Below are positions 42,814 to 51,899 of a stretch of DNA of 64,000 nucleotides, in pieces. Each line of letters starts with the position of its first letter. Position 1 is the first letter of the stretch. The stretch spans positions 62,001 through 126,000 of the forward strand of contig NZ_OBEH01000003.1 in NCBI RefSeq assembly GCF_900215465.1, given 5' to 3'. This DNA is from Flagellimonas pacifica. Its GTDB lineage: Bacteria; Bacteroidota; Bacteroidia; Flavobacteriales; Flavobacteriaceae. Below the pieces are notes generated by a model, which saw nothing but the letters and a program-made list of their open reading frames with translations, had not been told where the DNA came from and made no database searches. Made by a program: the position numbers and the translations under genes.

Positions 42814-44052
42814 TTACTTTATAGCTGCCGCTTTTGGTTTTTTAAATAAATCTTTTGCATCAACTTGATTTTTAAGGATATCATCAAAAGTTTCCCTTTG
42901 GCGAATTAGATAAGCCTTTCCTTTGTGCCAAAGCACTTCGGCGGGACGATATCTTGAGTTATAATTGCTGGACATTGTAAAGCAATATGCTCCTGCGTTG
43001 TTAAAACAAAGGATGTCGCCTTCCGAAATCTCGTTGATTCTACGATTACTGCCAAAAGTATCCGTTTCGCAAATATAACCAACAATAGAGTAATAGCGTT
43101 CCTTGCCCTTTGGGTTGGACAAATTGACAATTTCGTGGGAAGCACCATAAAGCATCGGGCGAATCAAATGATTAAAGCCTGAATCAACACTTGCAAAAAC
43201 CGTGGAAGTGGTTTGTTTTACAACATTGACTTTTGCTAAAAAGTGACCAGCTTCGCTCACTAAAAACTTACCGGGTTCAAAAGCCAAGGTCAGCTCTTTA
43301 CCATATTCAGCACAAAACTCATTGAATCTTGCCGTAAGTTTTTTACCCAATTCTTCAATATTGGTCTGAATGTCACCAGTTCTATAAGGCACCTTAAATC
43401 CACTACCAAAATCGATAAAATCTAAATTTTTGAAGTTTTTGGCTGTTTCAAAAAGTATTTCTGAAGCATATAGGAACACATCAATATCCAGAATATCACT
43501 CCCGGTATGCATGTGGATGCCATTTATGTTCATTTTGGTCAATTCCACAATACGGAGCAAATGTGGAATTTGATGAATGCTGATACCAAACTTAGAATCA
43601 ATATGCCCAACGGAAATTTTCGAATTTCCACCTGCCATTACATGTGGGTTTATGCGAATACAGACAGGAACATCAGGATGTTTGCTGCCAAACTGCTCTA
43701 AAATGGATAGATTGTCTATGTTGATTTGGACGCCGAGGGCGGATGCTTCTTCAATCTCTTCCAAAGAAACGCCATTAGGGGTATATATAATTGACTCAGG
43801 TTTAAAACCGGCCATTAACCCCAATTTTACCTCTTGAATTGAAACTGTATCCAATCCACTACCTAAATGGTTCATTAAACGAAGTATTGTAATGTTGGAA
43901 AGCGCCTTTGCCGCATAATTTAATCTAAGGCTGCCAACACCGGAAAAAGCTTTGGTCAATCTTTGAAACTGTGAAGTGATTTTTTCACTGTCGTACACAT
44001 ATAGTGGTGCACCAAATTTGTTTGCAAGATTCAACAGGTTTGAAGAATTCAT
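42814..44052 (-). CDS. lysA: Diaminopimelate decarboxylase
   Basis: The enzyme converts meso-diaminopimelate to lysine using PLP. The PLP lysine is K49 in LNYAAKALSN; other site residues lie in HMHTGSDIL, FGSGFKVPY, EPGKFLVSEAG and the catalytic cysteine in ICETDTFG. 412 residues is the normal size. No other lysine-pathway gene is adjacent. Confidence 0.95.
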   Translation of the reverse strand: MNSSNLLNLANKFGAPLYVYDSEKITSQFQRLTKAFSGVGSLRLNYAAKALSNITILRLMNHLGSGLDTVSIQEVKLGLMAGFKPESIIYTPNGVSLEEIEEASALGVQINIDNLSILEQFGSKHPDVPVCIRINPHVMAGGNSKISVGHIDSKFGISIHQIPHLLRIVELTKMNINGIHMHTGSDILDIDVFLYASEILFETAKNFKNLDFIDFGSGFKVPYRTGDIQTNIEELGKKLTARFNEFCAEYGKELTLAFEPGKFLVSEAGHFLAKVNVVKQTTSTVFASVDSGFNHLIRPMLYGASHEIVNLSNPKGKERYYSIVGYICETDTFGSNRRINEISEGDILCFNNAGAYCFTMSSNYNSRYRPAEVLWHKGKAYLIRQRETFDDILKNQVDAKDLFKKPKAAAIK

Positions 44053-44215
44053 ATGTAATTAGTCTTTTGAACAAATCTAAAGGTTGCTGTTCAGTTGCAC
44101 AAGAATATAAAATCAAAATAATATAAATATAACAAAATGTTTTAAAAATAACATTTGTTCAAGATGTATCACTTGCCGCTTTTAATTTCACATTGTATTT
44201 TTAGTGCAAATTCCA

Positions 44216-44857
44216 ATGATGAAATTACCTCTATTCCCATTGCAGTCTGTTTTTTTCCCCGGTGAGACCGTACCATTGCATATTTTTGAAGAACGCTACA
44301 AACAATTGATCAATGATTGTAGGCAAGAGGCGGTAACTTTTGGAATTCCGGTATATATTGACAACACCATATCCTATGGAACGGAAGTGCAATTGGTGGA
44401 AGTTGTAAATACCTATGAGAGTGGAGAGATGGATGTAATCTGTATTGCAAGGCAGGTGTTCAAAGTTTTATCTTTTGAAAATCAAATGGATGAAAAACTT
44501 TATGCTGGCGGGGATGTGGAGTTTTTGGATGTTAAAAATGATGCTGATGAGGCATTGAGGAAAGAGGTTTTACAAAAACTAGAGGTTTTATATGATTTAA
44601 TGGATGTGCCCTTTACCAAGGTTTCTCCCAAGCAGTTTAATAGTTATTCCTTAGCGCACAAAATGGGTCTCTCTTTTGAACAAGAATATCAATTACTTCA
44701 AATTGCCAGCGAAGTAGACCGTCTGCGGTTTATTAAAAACCATTTAGAAACAACAACAAATGTCTTGCAAGAGATAAATCGGACCAAGACCATAATCGAA
44801 ATGAATGGTCACTTTAAAAATTTTGACCCTTTGGACTATGAAGATTTTAAGGCGTAG
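44216..44857 (+). CDS. Lon N-terminal (LON substrate-binding) domain protein
   Basis: The ATG pair at 44216/44219 (MMKLPLFPLQSVFFPGE) is the likely start; an upstream GTG is in frame but less natural. The 213-residue product has only the LON-type PUA-like domain (LFPLQSVFFPGETVPLHIFEERYKQLIND) and a helical C-terminus, without the AAA+ and protease parts of Lon. It probably binds substrates or acts as an adaptor. Confidence 0.87.
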   Translation: MMKLPLFPLQSVFFPGETVPLHIFEERYKQLINDCRQEAVTFGIPVYIDNTISYGTEVQLVEVVNTYESGEMDVICIARQVFKVLSFENQMDEKLYAGGDVEFLDVKNDADEALRKEVLQKLEVLYDLMDVPFTKVSPKQFNSYSLAHKMGLSFEQEYQLLQIASEVDRLRFIKNHLETTTNVLQEINRTKTIIEMNGHFKNFDPLDYEDFKA

Positions 44858-44998
44858 GCCCAACAAATAGCAATGTTGAATCTATAAATTGGGCTTCTTA
44901 CTCAGGTCAATATCCCACAAGCTCAATTATTCGCTTTTCATCTTCAATTTGTCAATGTCGTTTTCTATTTTTGTCGCCAAACAAAAGTTAATTCGCAG

Positions 44999-46192
44999 AT
45001 GAATCTTCACGAATATCAGGGAAAAGAAATTTTAGCCAGCTTTGGGGTTAGAATCCAACGAGGAATTGTTGCCCGTAATGCCAAAGAAGCGGTAGATGCT
45101 GCAAAGCGGCTCACACAAGAAACCGGAACAGGTTGGCACGTAATCAAAGCTCAGGTCCACGCAGGTGGTCGTGGTAAAGGCGGAGGTGTTAAATTGGCCA
45201 AGAACCTGAAAGAGGTTGAAGAGTTGGCAGGGAACATCATTGGAATGAATTTGATTACCCCGCAAACTTCGGCAGAAGGTAAAAAAGTACACCAAGTGCT
45301 TATCGCTGAAGATGTATACTATCCAGGTGATAGTGAGACGAATGAGTTTTACATGTCTGTATTGCTGAACAGGGGTACAGGTAGAAATATGATTATGTAT
45401 TCTACCGAAGGAGGTATGGATATTGAGGAAGTTGCTGAGAAGACCCCCCATCTAATATATACGGAGGAGATTGATCCAGCTACTGGACTATTGCCATTCC
45501 AGGCACGTAGGATTGCATTCAACTTGGGCTTGTCAGGTACGGCGTTTAAGGAAATGGTGAAATTCGTTTCTGCTTTATACAAAGCATATCAAGAAAGTGA
45601 CGCCAGTTTGTTTGAGATCAATCCGGTCTTAAAAACATCTGACGATAAGATTATGGCGGTGGACGCCAAAGTATCCATTGATGATAACGCCCTATATAGA
45701 AGAAAGACCTATGCGGAAATGCGGGATCTTCGTGAGGAAAACCCTATTGAGGTTGAAGCTCGTGAGGTAGGGTTAAACTATGTTGACCTTGATGGAAACG
45801 TAGGTTGTATGGTAAATGGAGCTGGTTTGGCCATGGCCACCATGGATTTAATAAAAATGGCAGGTGGGGAGCCTGCTAACTTTTTGGATGTCGGAGGTAC
45901 CGCAGATGCTAAAAGAGTAGAAGAGGCATTTCGTATCATTTTGAAAGATCCAAATGTAAAGGCGATCCTAATCAATATTTTTGGAGGTATTGTGCGTTGT
46001 GATAGGGTGGCCCAGGGTGTTGTGGATGCCTATAAAAATATGGGTGATGCCATTAAAGTGCCTATTATTGTAAGGTTACAAGGTACTAATGCTGAACTGG
46101 CCAAAGAAATTATCGATAATTCCGGATTGGCGGTTCATTCAGCGGTTCAATTCCAAGAAGCTGCAGATAAGGTAAAGGAAGTATTGGGATAA
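44999..46192 (+). CDS. sucC: Succinyl-CoA synthetase beta subunit
   Basis: The ADP-forming beta subunit of the TCA-cycle enzyme, 397 residues. The ATP-grasp N-terminus MNLHEYQGKEILASFGV, the KAQVHAGGRGKGGGVKLAK nucleotide loop, and C-terminal CoA-ligase domain with NGAGLAMATMD, GGTADAKRVEEAF and INIFGGIVRCDRVA are all present. The alpha subunit (sucD) is not in the window. Confidence 0.97.
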   Translation: MNLHEYQGKEILASFGVRIQRGIVARNAKEAVDAAKRLTQETGTGWHVIKAQVHAGGRGKGGGVKLAKNLKEVEELAGNIIGMNLITPQTSAEGKKVHQVLIAEDVYYPGDSETNEFYMSVLLNRGTGRNMIMYSTEGGMDIEEVAEKTPHLIYTEEIDPATGLLPFQARRIAFNLGLSGTAFKEMVKFVSALYKAYQESDASLFEINPVLKTSDDKIMAVDAKVSIDDNALYRRKTYAEMRDLREENPIEVEAREVGLNYVDLDGNVGCMVNGAGLAMATMDLIKMAGGEPANFLDVGGTADAKRVEEAFRIILKDPNVKAILINIFGGIVRCDRVAQGVVDAYKNMGDAIKVPIIVRLQGTNAELAKEIIDNSGLAVHSAVQFQEAADKVKEVLG

Positions 46193-46213
46193 ATTTTCTC
46201 AACTTAAAAAAAG

Positions 46214-46247
46214 TAAAGGGCAACGTTTGTTTAACGTTGCCCTTTTT
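46214..46247 (+). terminator. Rho-independent terminator of sucC
   Basis: The long stem AAAGGGCAACGTT/AACGTTGCCCTTT with a 5-nt loop is followed by T. Confidence 0.88.
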
Positions 46248-46583
46248 GGTTTTGGTAATTCTTATATTAAAACTTTCTGTTTCTATCAATATCCTGAGTC
46301 GGAAATAACTGTTCTTCTCAAAAAAACGGGGATAGATATGTAAGGTTCCTAAGTTTACATTAAATCTTACAAAATGTAGGAATATTATCTCAATGTTATA
46401 TGATTTAAGCATTGGTTAAATCGAAGTCTAACATTAGTCATTAAGCAAAATTTCAGCATAATTTTGTCTCGTCTTTATAAAGAAACGTTCTTCTGAATTT
46501 TAGTTAATCAATGTAAAGGTGTTGCTTGTTATACATCTTTTAAAAGCCCTAATTATCATTTAAATCACAAAACGAATTGAAAC
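46248..46583. other. Intergenic stretch between sucC and a small secreted protein
   Basis: AT-rich, no open frame on either strand I can support, no RNA gene recognised. It probably holds the promoter of the downstream gene; I could not fix its position. Confidence 0.3.
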
Positions 46584-46922
46584 ATGAAAAAAATCCGTAT
46601 TACCGCATTGGTCATAATTATGTTAGCCATTGGAAATTTAAAAGCGAACAATTTGGACAGAAGTAATCCTTCAAGAAATCTTTCTGTTCAGATTCAAGAA
46701 ATGTTGAAAGGAAACCTACTGAGGGTTAATGGTGAAGAATTGATAGGAAAGGTACGTTTTACAATCAATAAACAGAGTGAGATTGTGGTTCTTTCCGTTG
46801 ATACCAACAGTGAATTGTTGGAAGATTTTGTCAAGCATAGATTGAATTACCAAAAAGTAGAATTGAACTCCTCTGTAAAGGGAAAGATTTATCAAGTTCC
46901 TGTAAGGGTTTTGGCTCAATAG
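46584..46922 (+). CDS. Small secreted protein with TonB-like C-terminal fold
   Basis: 112 residues, signal peptide (MKKIRITALVIIMLAIGNLKA). The mature ~90 residues resemble the C-terminal beta-alpha-beta fold of TonB-type proteins (GKVRFTINKQSEIVVLSVDTNSE ... YQVPVRVL). No TonB plug or transmembrane helix beyond the signal. Function unknown. A terminator follows. Confidence 0.65.
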   Translation: MKKIRITALVIIMLAIGNLKANNLDRSNPSRNLSVQIQEMLKGNLLRVNGEELIGKVRFTINKQSEIVVLSVDTNSELLEDFVKHRLNYQKVELNSSVKGKIYQVPVRVLAQ

Positions 46923-46946
46923 CCATATTTTTTGAGTTGGTTTGTA

Positions 46947-46975
46947 AAACCCTGATTCAATTCAGGGTTTTTTTA
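46947..46975 (+). terminator. Rho-independent terminator after the small secreted protein gene
   Basis: The stem AAACCCTGA/TCAGGGTTT with loop TTCAAT is followed by T. Confidence 0.86.
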
Positions 46976-47035
46976 TGCACTAAAATGGGTTGTTTTGGAG
47001 TTATCTAACTAGCACTTGGCCTCAAAACATATACA

Positions 47036-47437
47036 ATGGGAACGTACGAAGAGAAATTGAGCATACTTTCTGAAATGATTTCGTTTGCAAGGGTCGATTA
47101 CTCTTTGAAGGATTCTGAGCATCACTTTTTACTTAGCGTTGCCTCAAATCTTGGAATAGGAGAAGATACTTTTAATGAGCTGCTCAAGAAGAAATCCCCT
47201 AAAGTGGTGCTTAAGTCACAGGCAGAACGCATTGTCCAGTTCCATAGGTTGCTGCTTTTGATGAACATAGACGAAGAACAACACGAAAAAGAAATAAGTA
47301 CACTTCATAATATAGGTCTTGCGATGGGATTGCCCCCTTCCGCTATTGGGCAAGTTTTGGAAGTCATGCACAAGTATCCAAACAAGGTGGTTCCCCCAGA
47401 TGTACTTATCAATATTTTTAAAGCTCACTACAACTAA
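47036..47437 (+). CDS. TerB-like helical protein
   Basis: 133 residues, all-helical, no signal. The pattern (KLSILSEMISFARVDYSLKDSEHHFLLSVASNLGI, then LLLMNIDEEQHEKEISTLHNIGLAMGL) fits the TerB tellurite-resistance-type fold, whose members may bind metal or sense membrane stress. It stands alone, without a ter operon. Confidence 0.7.
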   Translation: MGTYEEKLSILSEMISFARVDYSLKDSEHHFLLSVASNLGIGEDTFNELLKKKSPKVVLKSQAERIVQFHRLLLLMNIDEEQHEKEISTLHNIGLAMGLPPSAIGQVLEVMHKYPNKVVPPDVLINIFKAHYN

Positions 47438-47552
47438 GACATTTTGTCATTAATATTTATTAATAAAATGTCAAAATGACACGTATTTTGCTATGGTACA
47501 GCATTTGACTATGATTAGGTGATTTAAATGTTTAATGTAAAATTTGATCACC

Positions 47553-47978
47553 ATGAGTTTAGTTAAAAGAAATAATTTGTTTTTTCCTTCCTTAATGAAC
47601 GATTTGTTCACTCCTGATTGGTTTGGGGGAGTTGATAATTTGAATACTTCGGTTCCTGCTGTAAATATAAAGGACAACACCGAGGGTTTTGAGCTGGAAC
47701 TTGCTGTTCCTGGAGCCAAAAAAGAAGATTTTAAAGTTGAGGTAGACAATGATATCCTCACCATTTCAAGCGAAGCGAAATCGGAGAACGAAGAAACCAA
47801 GGAAAATTACACCAGAAAAGAATTTACGTATTCATCTTTCAATCGTGCATTTACGCTACCAGAAACTGTAGATGGTACCAAAATAGATGCAAAATATGAA
47901 GATGGAATCTTAAGGTTAACCCTTCCAAAAAAGGATGAGGCACTACCAGAACCCAAGCGATTAATTTCTATAGGATAG
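47553..47978 (+). CDS. Hsp20-family small heat-shock protein
   Basis: An ATP-independent chaperone. The ATG at 47553 (MSLVKRNNLFFPSLMNDLF) is the natural start. 141 residues. The alpha-crystallin domain (about 38-141) contains GFELELAVPGAKKEDFKVEVDNDILTIS and ends ILRLTLPKKDEALPEPKRLISIG. It should form oligomers that hold unfolded proteins. Confidence 0.93.
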   Translation: MSLVKRNNLFFPSLMNDLFTPDWFGGVDNLNTSVPAVNIKDNTEGFELELAVPGAKKEDFKVEVDNDILTISSEAKSENEETKENYTRKEFTYSSFNRAFTLPETVDGTKIDAKYEDGILRLTLPKKDEALPEPKRLISIG

Positions 47979-47999
47979 GTTCAGATAAAAGAATTGTAG

Positions 48000-48020
48000 A
48001 ACACCAACTTAGGTGTTTCA
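48000..48020 (+). terminator. Candidate terminator of the Hsp20 gene
   Basis: The stem AACACC/GGTGTT with a 6-nt loop is followed by a short T-rich tail; weaker than the others. Confidence 0.5.
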
Positions 48021-48048
48021 TGATGGTTGGTTTAGTTGGTTAGTTGGG

Positions 48049-48078
48049 GAAAGCCCTGCCTTTTGGTGGGGCTTTCTT
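48049..48078 (-). terminator. Rho-independent terminator of uvrB
   Basis: The stem GAAAGCCC(TG)CC/GG(TG)GGGCTTTC with loop TTTT lies just past the uvrB stop. Confidence 0.75.
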
Positions 48079-50067
48079 CTATTCTTGTTCTTGTAGCATC
48101 TTAATTTCATCCCGCAACTTGGCAGCTTCCATAAAATTAAGTTCTTTGGCCGCTTTTTCCATGGCCTTTCTTTTTTCGCGAATCATTTTTTCCTTTTGAT
48201 CTTGAGTCAAATATTCCAAGTCAGGTTCGGCAGCGCGTAGCTCCTCTTTTTGAAAATGATAAGTGGAAACGGAGTTTTTGGCCAGGGCATTATCCAAAGT
48301 TTTGTTCAATGCCTTGGGAACAACATTGTTTTCTGTGTTATATGCTATTTGTTTTTCTCTACGGTAGTTGGTCTCATCGATGGTTTTTTGCATGCTATCT
48401 GTAATTGTGTCCGCATACATTATGGCTTTACCGTTTAAATTACGGGCCGCACGGCCTACTGTTTGCGTCAAGGAACGGTTACTGCGCAAAAAACCTTCTT
48501 TATCAGCATCCAAAATAGCAACCAAAGAAACTTCAGGTAGGTCTAAACCTTCTCGTAATAGATTTACTCCAATTAAAACGTCGAATATGCCTTTTCTCAA
48601 ATCCTGCATTATCTCAACACGTTCCAAAGTATCCACATCACTATGAATGTATCTGCAACGTATATCAATTCTAGCGAGATATTTGGCTAATTCTTCTGCC
48701 ATACGTTTGGTCAAAGTGGTCACAAGCGTACGTTCATCGGCCTCAACGCGCTGCTGAATTTCTTCTACCAAATCATCAATTTGGTTCATGCTGGGTCTAA
48801 CTTCAATAATTGGATCCAATAAACCAGTAGGTCTGATGACTTGTTCAACATAAACTCCTTGACTCAATTGTAGCTCATAATCAGCAGGGGTGGCACTTAC
48901 ATATATGACCTGGTTTTGTAAGGCCTCAAACTCCTCAAATTTCAGAGGTCTATTATCCATTGCAGCAGGAAGCCTGAACCCGTAGTCAACTAAATTTTCT
49001 TTTCTGGAACGATCACCACCATACATGGCATGGACTTGTGGAATGGTTACATGGCTCTCATCAATAATCATCAAATAATCATCTGGAAAATAGTCCAACA
49101 AACAGAAAGGTCTTGTGCCCGGCTCCCTGCCGTCCAAATATCTGGAATAGTTTTCAATCCCAGAACAATACCCCAGTTCTCTGATCATTTCCAAATCAAA
49201 ATTGGTTCTTTCCTCCAAACGTTTTGCTTCAAGAGGTCGACCTATTTCTTTGAAATAGTCAATTTGTTTTACCAAGTCATCTTGAATTTGATGAATTGCA
49301 TTTTGAAGAACATCGGGAGAGGTAACGAACATATTTGCGGGATATATGTTCAATGACTCATATTCCTCTATAACTTTGTTGTTAAAGGGATCCAAAGCTT
49401 CAATTTCTTCAATTTCATCTCCAAAAAAATGTATTCTGAAGGCATGGTCGGCATAACCTGGGAATACATCAACAACATCACCTTTGACCCTGAAGTTACC
49501 ATTTCTAAAATCGGCCGTTGTTCTAGAATAAAGGCTTTGAACAAGCTGTTTTAAGAACTTTGTTCTTGATATCACTTGGTCTCTGTGTATAGAGATTACG
49601 TTTTTTTGAAACTCTACAGGGTTGCCAATACCGTAAAGACAGGAGACAGAGGCGACTACCAGCACATCTCTTCGCCCTGACAGCAAGGATGAGGTAGCAC
49701 TCAATCTTAATTTCTCTATATCTTCGTTGATGGATAAATCTTTTTCAATATAAAGTCCACTGGTTGGGATGTAAGCTTCAGGCTGGTAGTAGTCATAATA
49801 GGATACAAAGTACTCTATGGCGTTTTTTGGGAAAAACTGCTTGAACTCAGAGTAGAGCTGAGCTGCCAAGGTCTTATTATGGGCCAAAACAAGAGTTGGG
49901 CGTTGCACGGACTCCACCACGTTTGCCACTGTAAATGTTTTTCCAGAACCTGTCACACCTAATAAGGTTTGATGTGTTTCTTTTTCCTCAATTCCAGTAA
50001 CTAATTGGCGTATAGCCTCGGGTTGGTCACCTGTAGGTTTAAATTCTGATACTACCTGAAATTTCAT
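48079..50067 (-). CDS. uvrB: Excinuclease ABC subunit B
   Basis: The central helicase-like subunit of nucleotide-excision repair. 662 residues. Walker A is GVTGSGKTFTVAN, the DNA-clamping beta-hairpin is FVSYYDYYQPEAYIP, the helicase motifs are DESHVTIPQ and QTVGRAARN, and the C-terminal UVR motif (EAAKLRDEIKMLQEQ) binds UvrC. No LexA-type site was searched for here. Confidence 0.97.
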   Translation of the reverse strand: MKFQVVSEFKPTGDQPEAIRQLVTGIEEKETHQTLLGVTGSGKTFTVANVVESVQRPTLVLAHNKTLAAQLYSEFKQFFPKNAIEYFVSYYDYYQPEAYIPTSGLYIEKDLSINEDIEKLRLSATSSLLSGRRDVLVVASVSCLYGIGNPVEFQKNVISIHRDQVISRTKFLKQLVQSLYSRTTADFRNGNFRVKGDVVDVFPGYADHAFRIHFFGDEIEEIEALDPFNNKVIEEYESLNIYPANMFVTSPDVLQNAIHQIQDDLVKQIDYFKEIGRPLEAKRLEERTNFDLEMIRELGYCSGIENYSRYLDGREPGTRPFCLLDYFPDDYLMIIDESHVTIPQVHAMYGGDRSRKENLVDYGFRLPAAMDNRPLKFEEFEALQNQVIYVSATPADYELQLSQGVYVEQVIRPTGLLDPIIEVRPSMNQIDDLVEEIQQRVEADERTLVTTLTKRMAEELAKYLARIDIRCRYIHSDVDTLERVEIMQDLRKGIFDVLIGVNLLREGLDLPEVSLVAILDADKEGFLRSNRSLTQTVGRAARNLNGKAIMYADTITDSMQKTIDETNYRREKQIAYNTENNVVPKALNKTLDNALAKNSVSTYHFQKEELRAAEPDLEYLTQDQKEKMIREKRKAMEKAAKELNFMEAAKLRDEIKMLQEQE

Positions 50068-50116
50068 TTCATAAAAATACTAAAGCGTAATACCAAAACG
50101 AAGTGAAAAGGCGAGA

Positions 50117-51853
50117 TTATCGCTTCAAAGAGAAATGGCCCAATATTTCTCTATTCGTAATATCCAAGGCCTTGTACCAATAATCACCGGATGGTAATGG
50201 CTGTCCAGCAAAATTACCATCCCACCCTTGGGAATTCTGGGTAATCTCTTTCAAAAATTTACCATATCGGTCAAATATCCGAATGCTCTGCAAAACGATT
50301 TCCGCTCCGCTACGAGGTTGAATGAATTGCCAGAAATCGTTGACATTGTCCCCATTGGGTGTAAAGAATTTTGGGAAACCTTCTACGGTAAGGTCTTGAA
50401 CAAATTTTTTCTCAGCAATGCCACAACCATTTTTGTCTCGAACATAAAAAGTATGTGTTCCAGGTGCAACGGCATTAAAAATATTGCTATTCTGATATGG
50501 TCCATCAATAGTATCAATGGCAAATTCATAATCTCCATTCCCAGATGCATTAACCGTCACTTCCAATCCAAAGGTGTTTTCCGAGGTTAATAGATCATCA
50601 ATAGATGCAATTTCGGAGGAAACCACATTGAATTCCCTGGTTGATGGGCATTCTAAGCTGCCTCCTGACTGCGGAATCAAATTATACGCTTCATATTTAT
50701 AGGTTCCATTTTCAGTAAGGGCAACCTCAATGGTTTCGGATAATAATGTTTCATTGCCAAATTGGTCTACTTTATACCATCGATAACCATCTGCAACATC
50801 ATTTGAAGTTACAATGAACGGAGTTTCATTTTGGCATAGGGATAAAGTTTCTGGAAAATCTATTTCAGGATTCAATGTTACTGTTTCCCCTGTTGCTAGA
50901 TCCAAATAAGGACCACACCCTAAAATGGTTGAAAAGCTTTCTTGTCCACAACTAAGGGCATTTCCAGCTGCATTGTAGGGTACAATGGTTATAAAGAAAG
51001 TTCGGTTTGCTTCAAAGTCCAACACAAAAGTTGAGTTTGTCGCAAATGAAGCGTTGTCAAGAATGTCTGCCGTTTCAGGAGATGAACCTATGGTAACCCT
51101 ATATCCGGTTGCTTCTGGAACAGGAACCCATTCTATAAAAGGAGTTAAAGGAACATTGATAGCTCCATTTAATGGACTCACAAGATTTGTACATCCAGGT
51201 AAACTTGCCAATTCACCTGTTGTGAAACTAGTTTCAGTACAGCCAGTTGCAGTACCATTTTCATTGCTGGGAGATACGGTGACATAGATAGTGGTATTGG
51301 CAGGAAACTGACCCGGAGGATTGTATGAAAGTGTGTTTCCTACATTGATTGGGGAAAGGATATCATTTCCGCCAGGTGTTGTGCCAAGACTAACTACATA
51401 ACTAGTGGCTGAAGGGGCATAGTTCCAAACCAAATTTGAAAATACACTCACATTACTTGCGCCATCGAGTGGGGTTTTCATGGTAGTGCAAGAAGGTGGA
51501 GTGATTACATCTTCTGTTGTGAACGATTGGCTTGGACAAATAATATCTGCTCCACCTTCAAATAAGAAATCCAGAATTATGGTGACATAAATTTGGGTAT
51601 TTTCCGGAAGCCCCAAAGGAGGGGTGTATGAAGTGGAATTTCCAACAGACCGCTCTAAAATGTCCGCACTGCCGGGGGTTGTGCCTAAACGAATCCGATA
51701 AGCCGGGATTCCATCTGAAGCCTCCCAGGAAATAGTAGTGTTCACTGAAACATTGCTGTCCCCATTTAGGGGACTTGACAAGCCCGGGCAGGTTTGTGCC
51801 TTTCCAAGAATGGAAAAGCATAAAGTTGATATGAGAAGCAATTTTTTTAACAT
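50117..51853 (-). CDS. Type IX secreted protein with FN3-like repeats and type B sorting domain
   Basis: 578 residues: signal peptide (MLKKLLLISTLCFSILGKAQ), then three similar ~95-residue fibronectin/Ig-like repeats (each with C-x-x-L/M-x-x-P-x-x-G, N-V-x-V, and a final SFTT). An Ig-like region follows, then the C-terminal sorting domain with FFTPNGDNVNDFW, IRIFDRYGKFLKEI, GWDGNFAGQPLPSGDYWYKA and HFSLKR. That C-terminal block directs export by the type IX (gliding) system and surface release or attachment. Probable adhesin. Confidence 0.9.
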   Translation of the reverse strand: MLKKLLLISTLCFSILGKAQTCPGLSSPLNGDSNVSVNTTISWEASDGIPAYRIRLGTTPGSADILERSVGNSTSYTPPLGLPENTQIYVTIILDFLFEGGADIICPSQSFTTEDVITPPSCTTMKTPLDGASNVSVFSNLVWNYAPSATSYVVSLGTTPGGNDILSPINVGNTLSYNPPGQFPANTTIYVTVSPSNENGTATGCTETSFTTGELASLPGCTNLVSPLNGAINVPLTPFIEWVPVPEATGYRVTIGSSPETADILDNASFATNSTFVLDFEANRTFFITIVPYNAAGNALSCGQESFSTILGCGPYLDLATGETVTLNPEIDFPETLSLCQNETPFIVTSNDVADGYRWYKVDQFGNETLLSETIEVALTENGTYKYEAYNLIPQSGGSLECPSTREFNVVSSEIASIDDLLTSENTFGLEVTVNASGNGDYEFAIDTIDGPYQNSNIFNAVAPGTHTFYVRDKNGCGIAEKKFVQDLTVEGFPKFFTPNGDNVNDFWQFIQPRSGAEIVLQSIRIFDRYGKFLKEITQNSQGWDGNFAGQPLPSGDYWYKALDITNREILGHFSLKR

Positions 51854-51899
51854 TTGACAAAAATCAAACTCTTTAATTTAGTGATTTTTATCTCTAGAA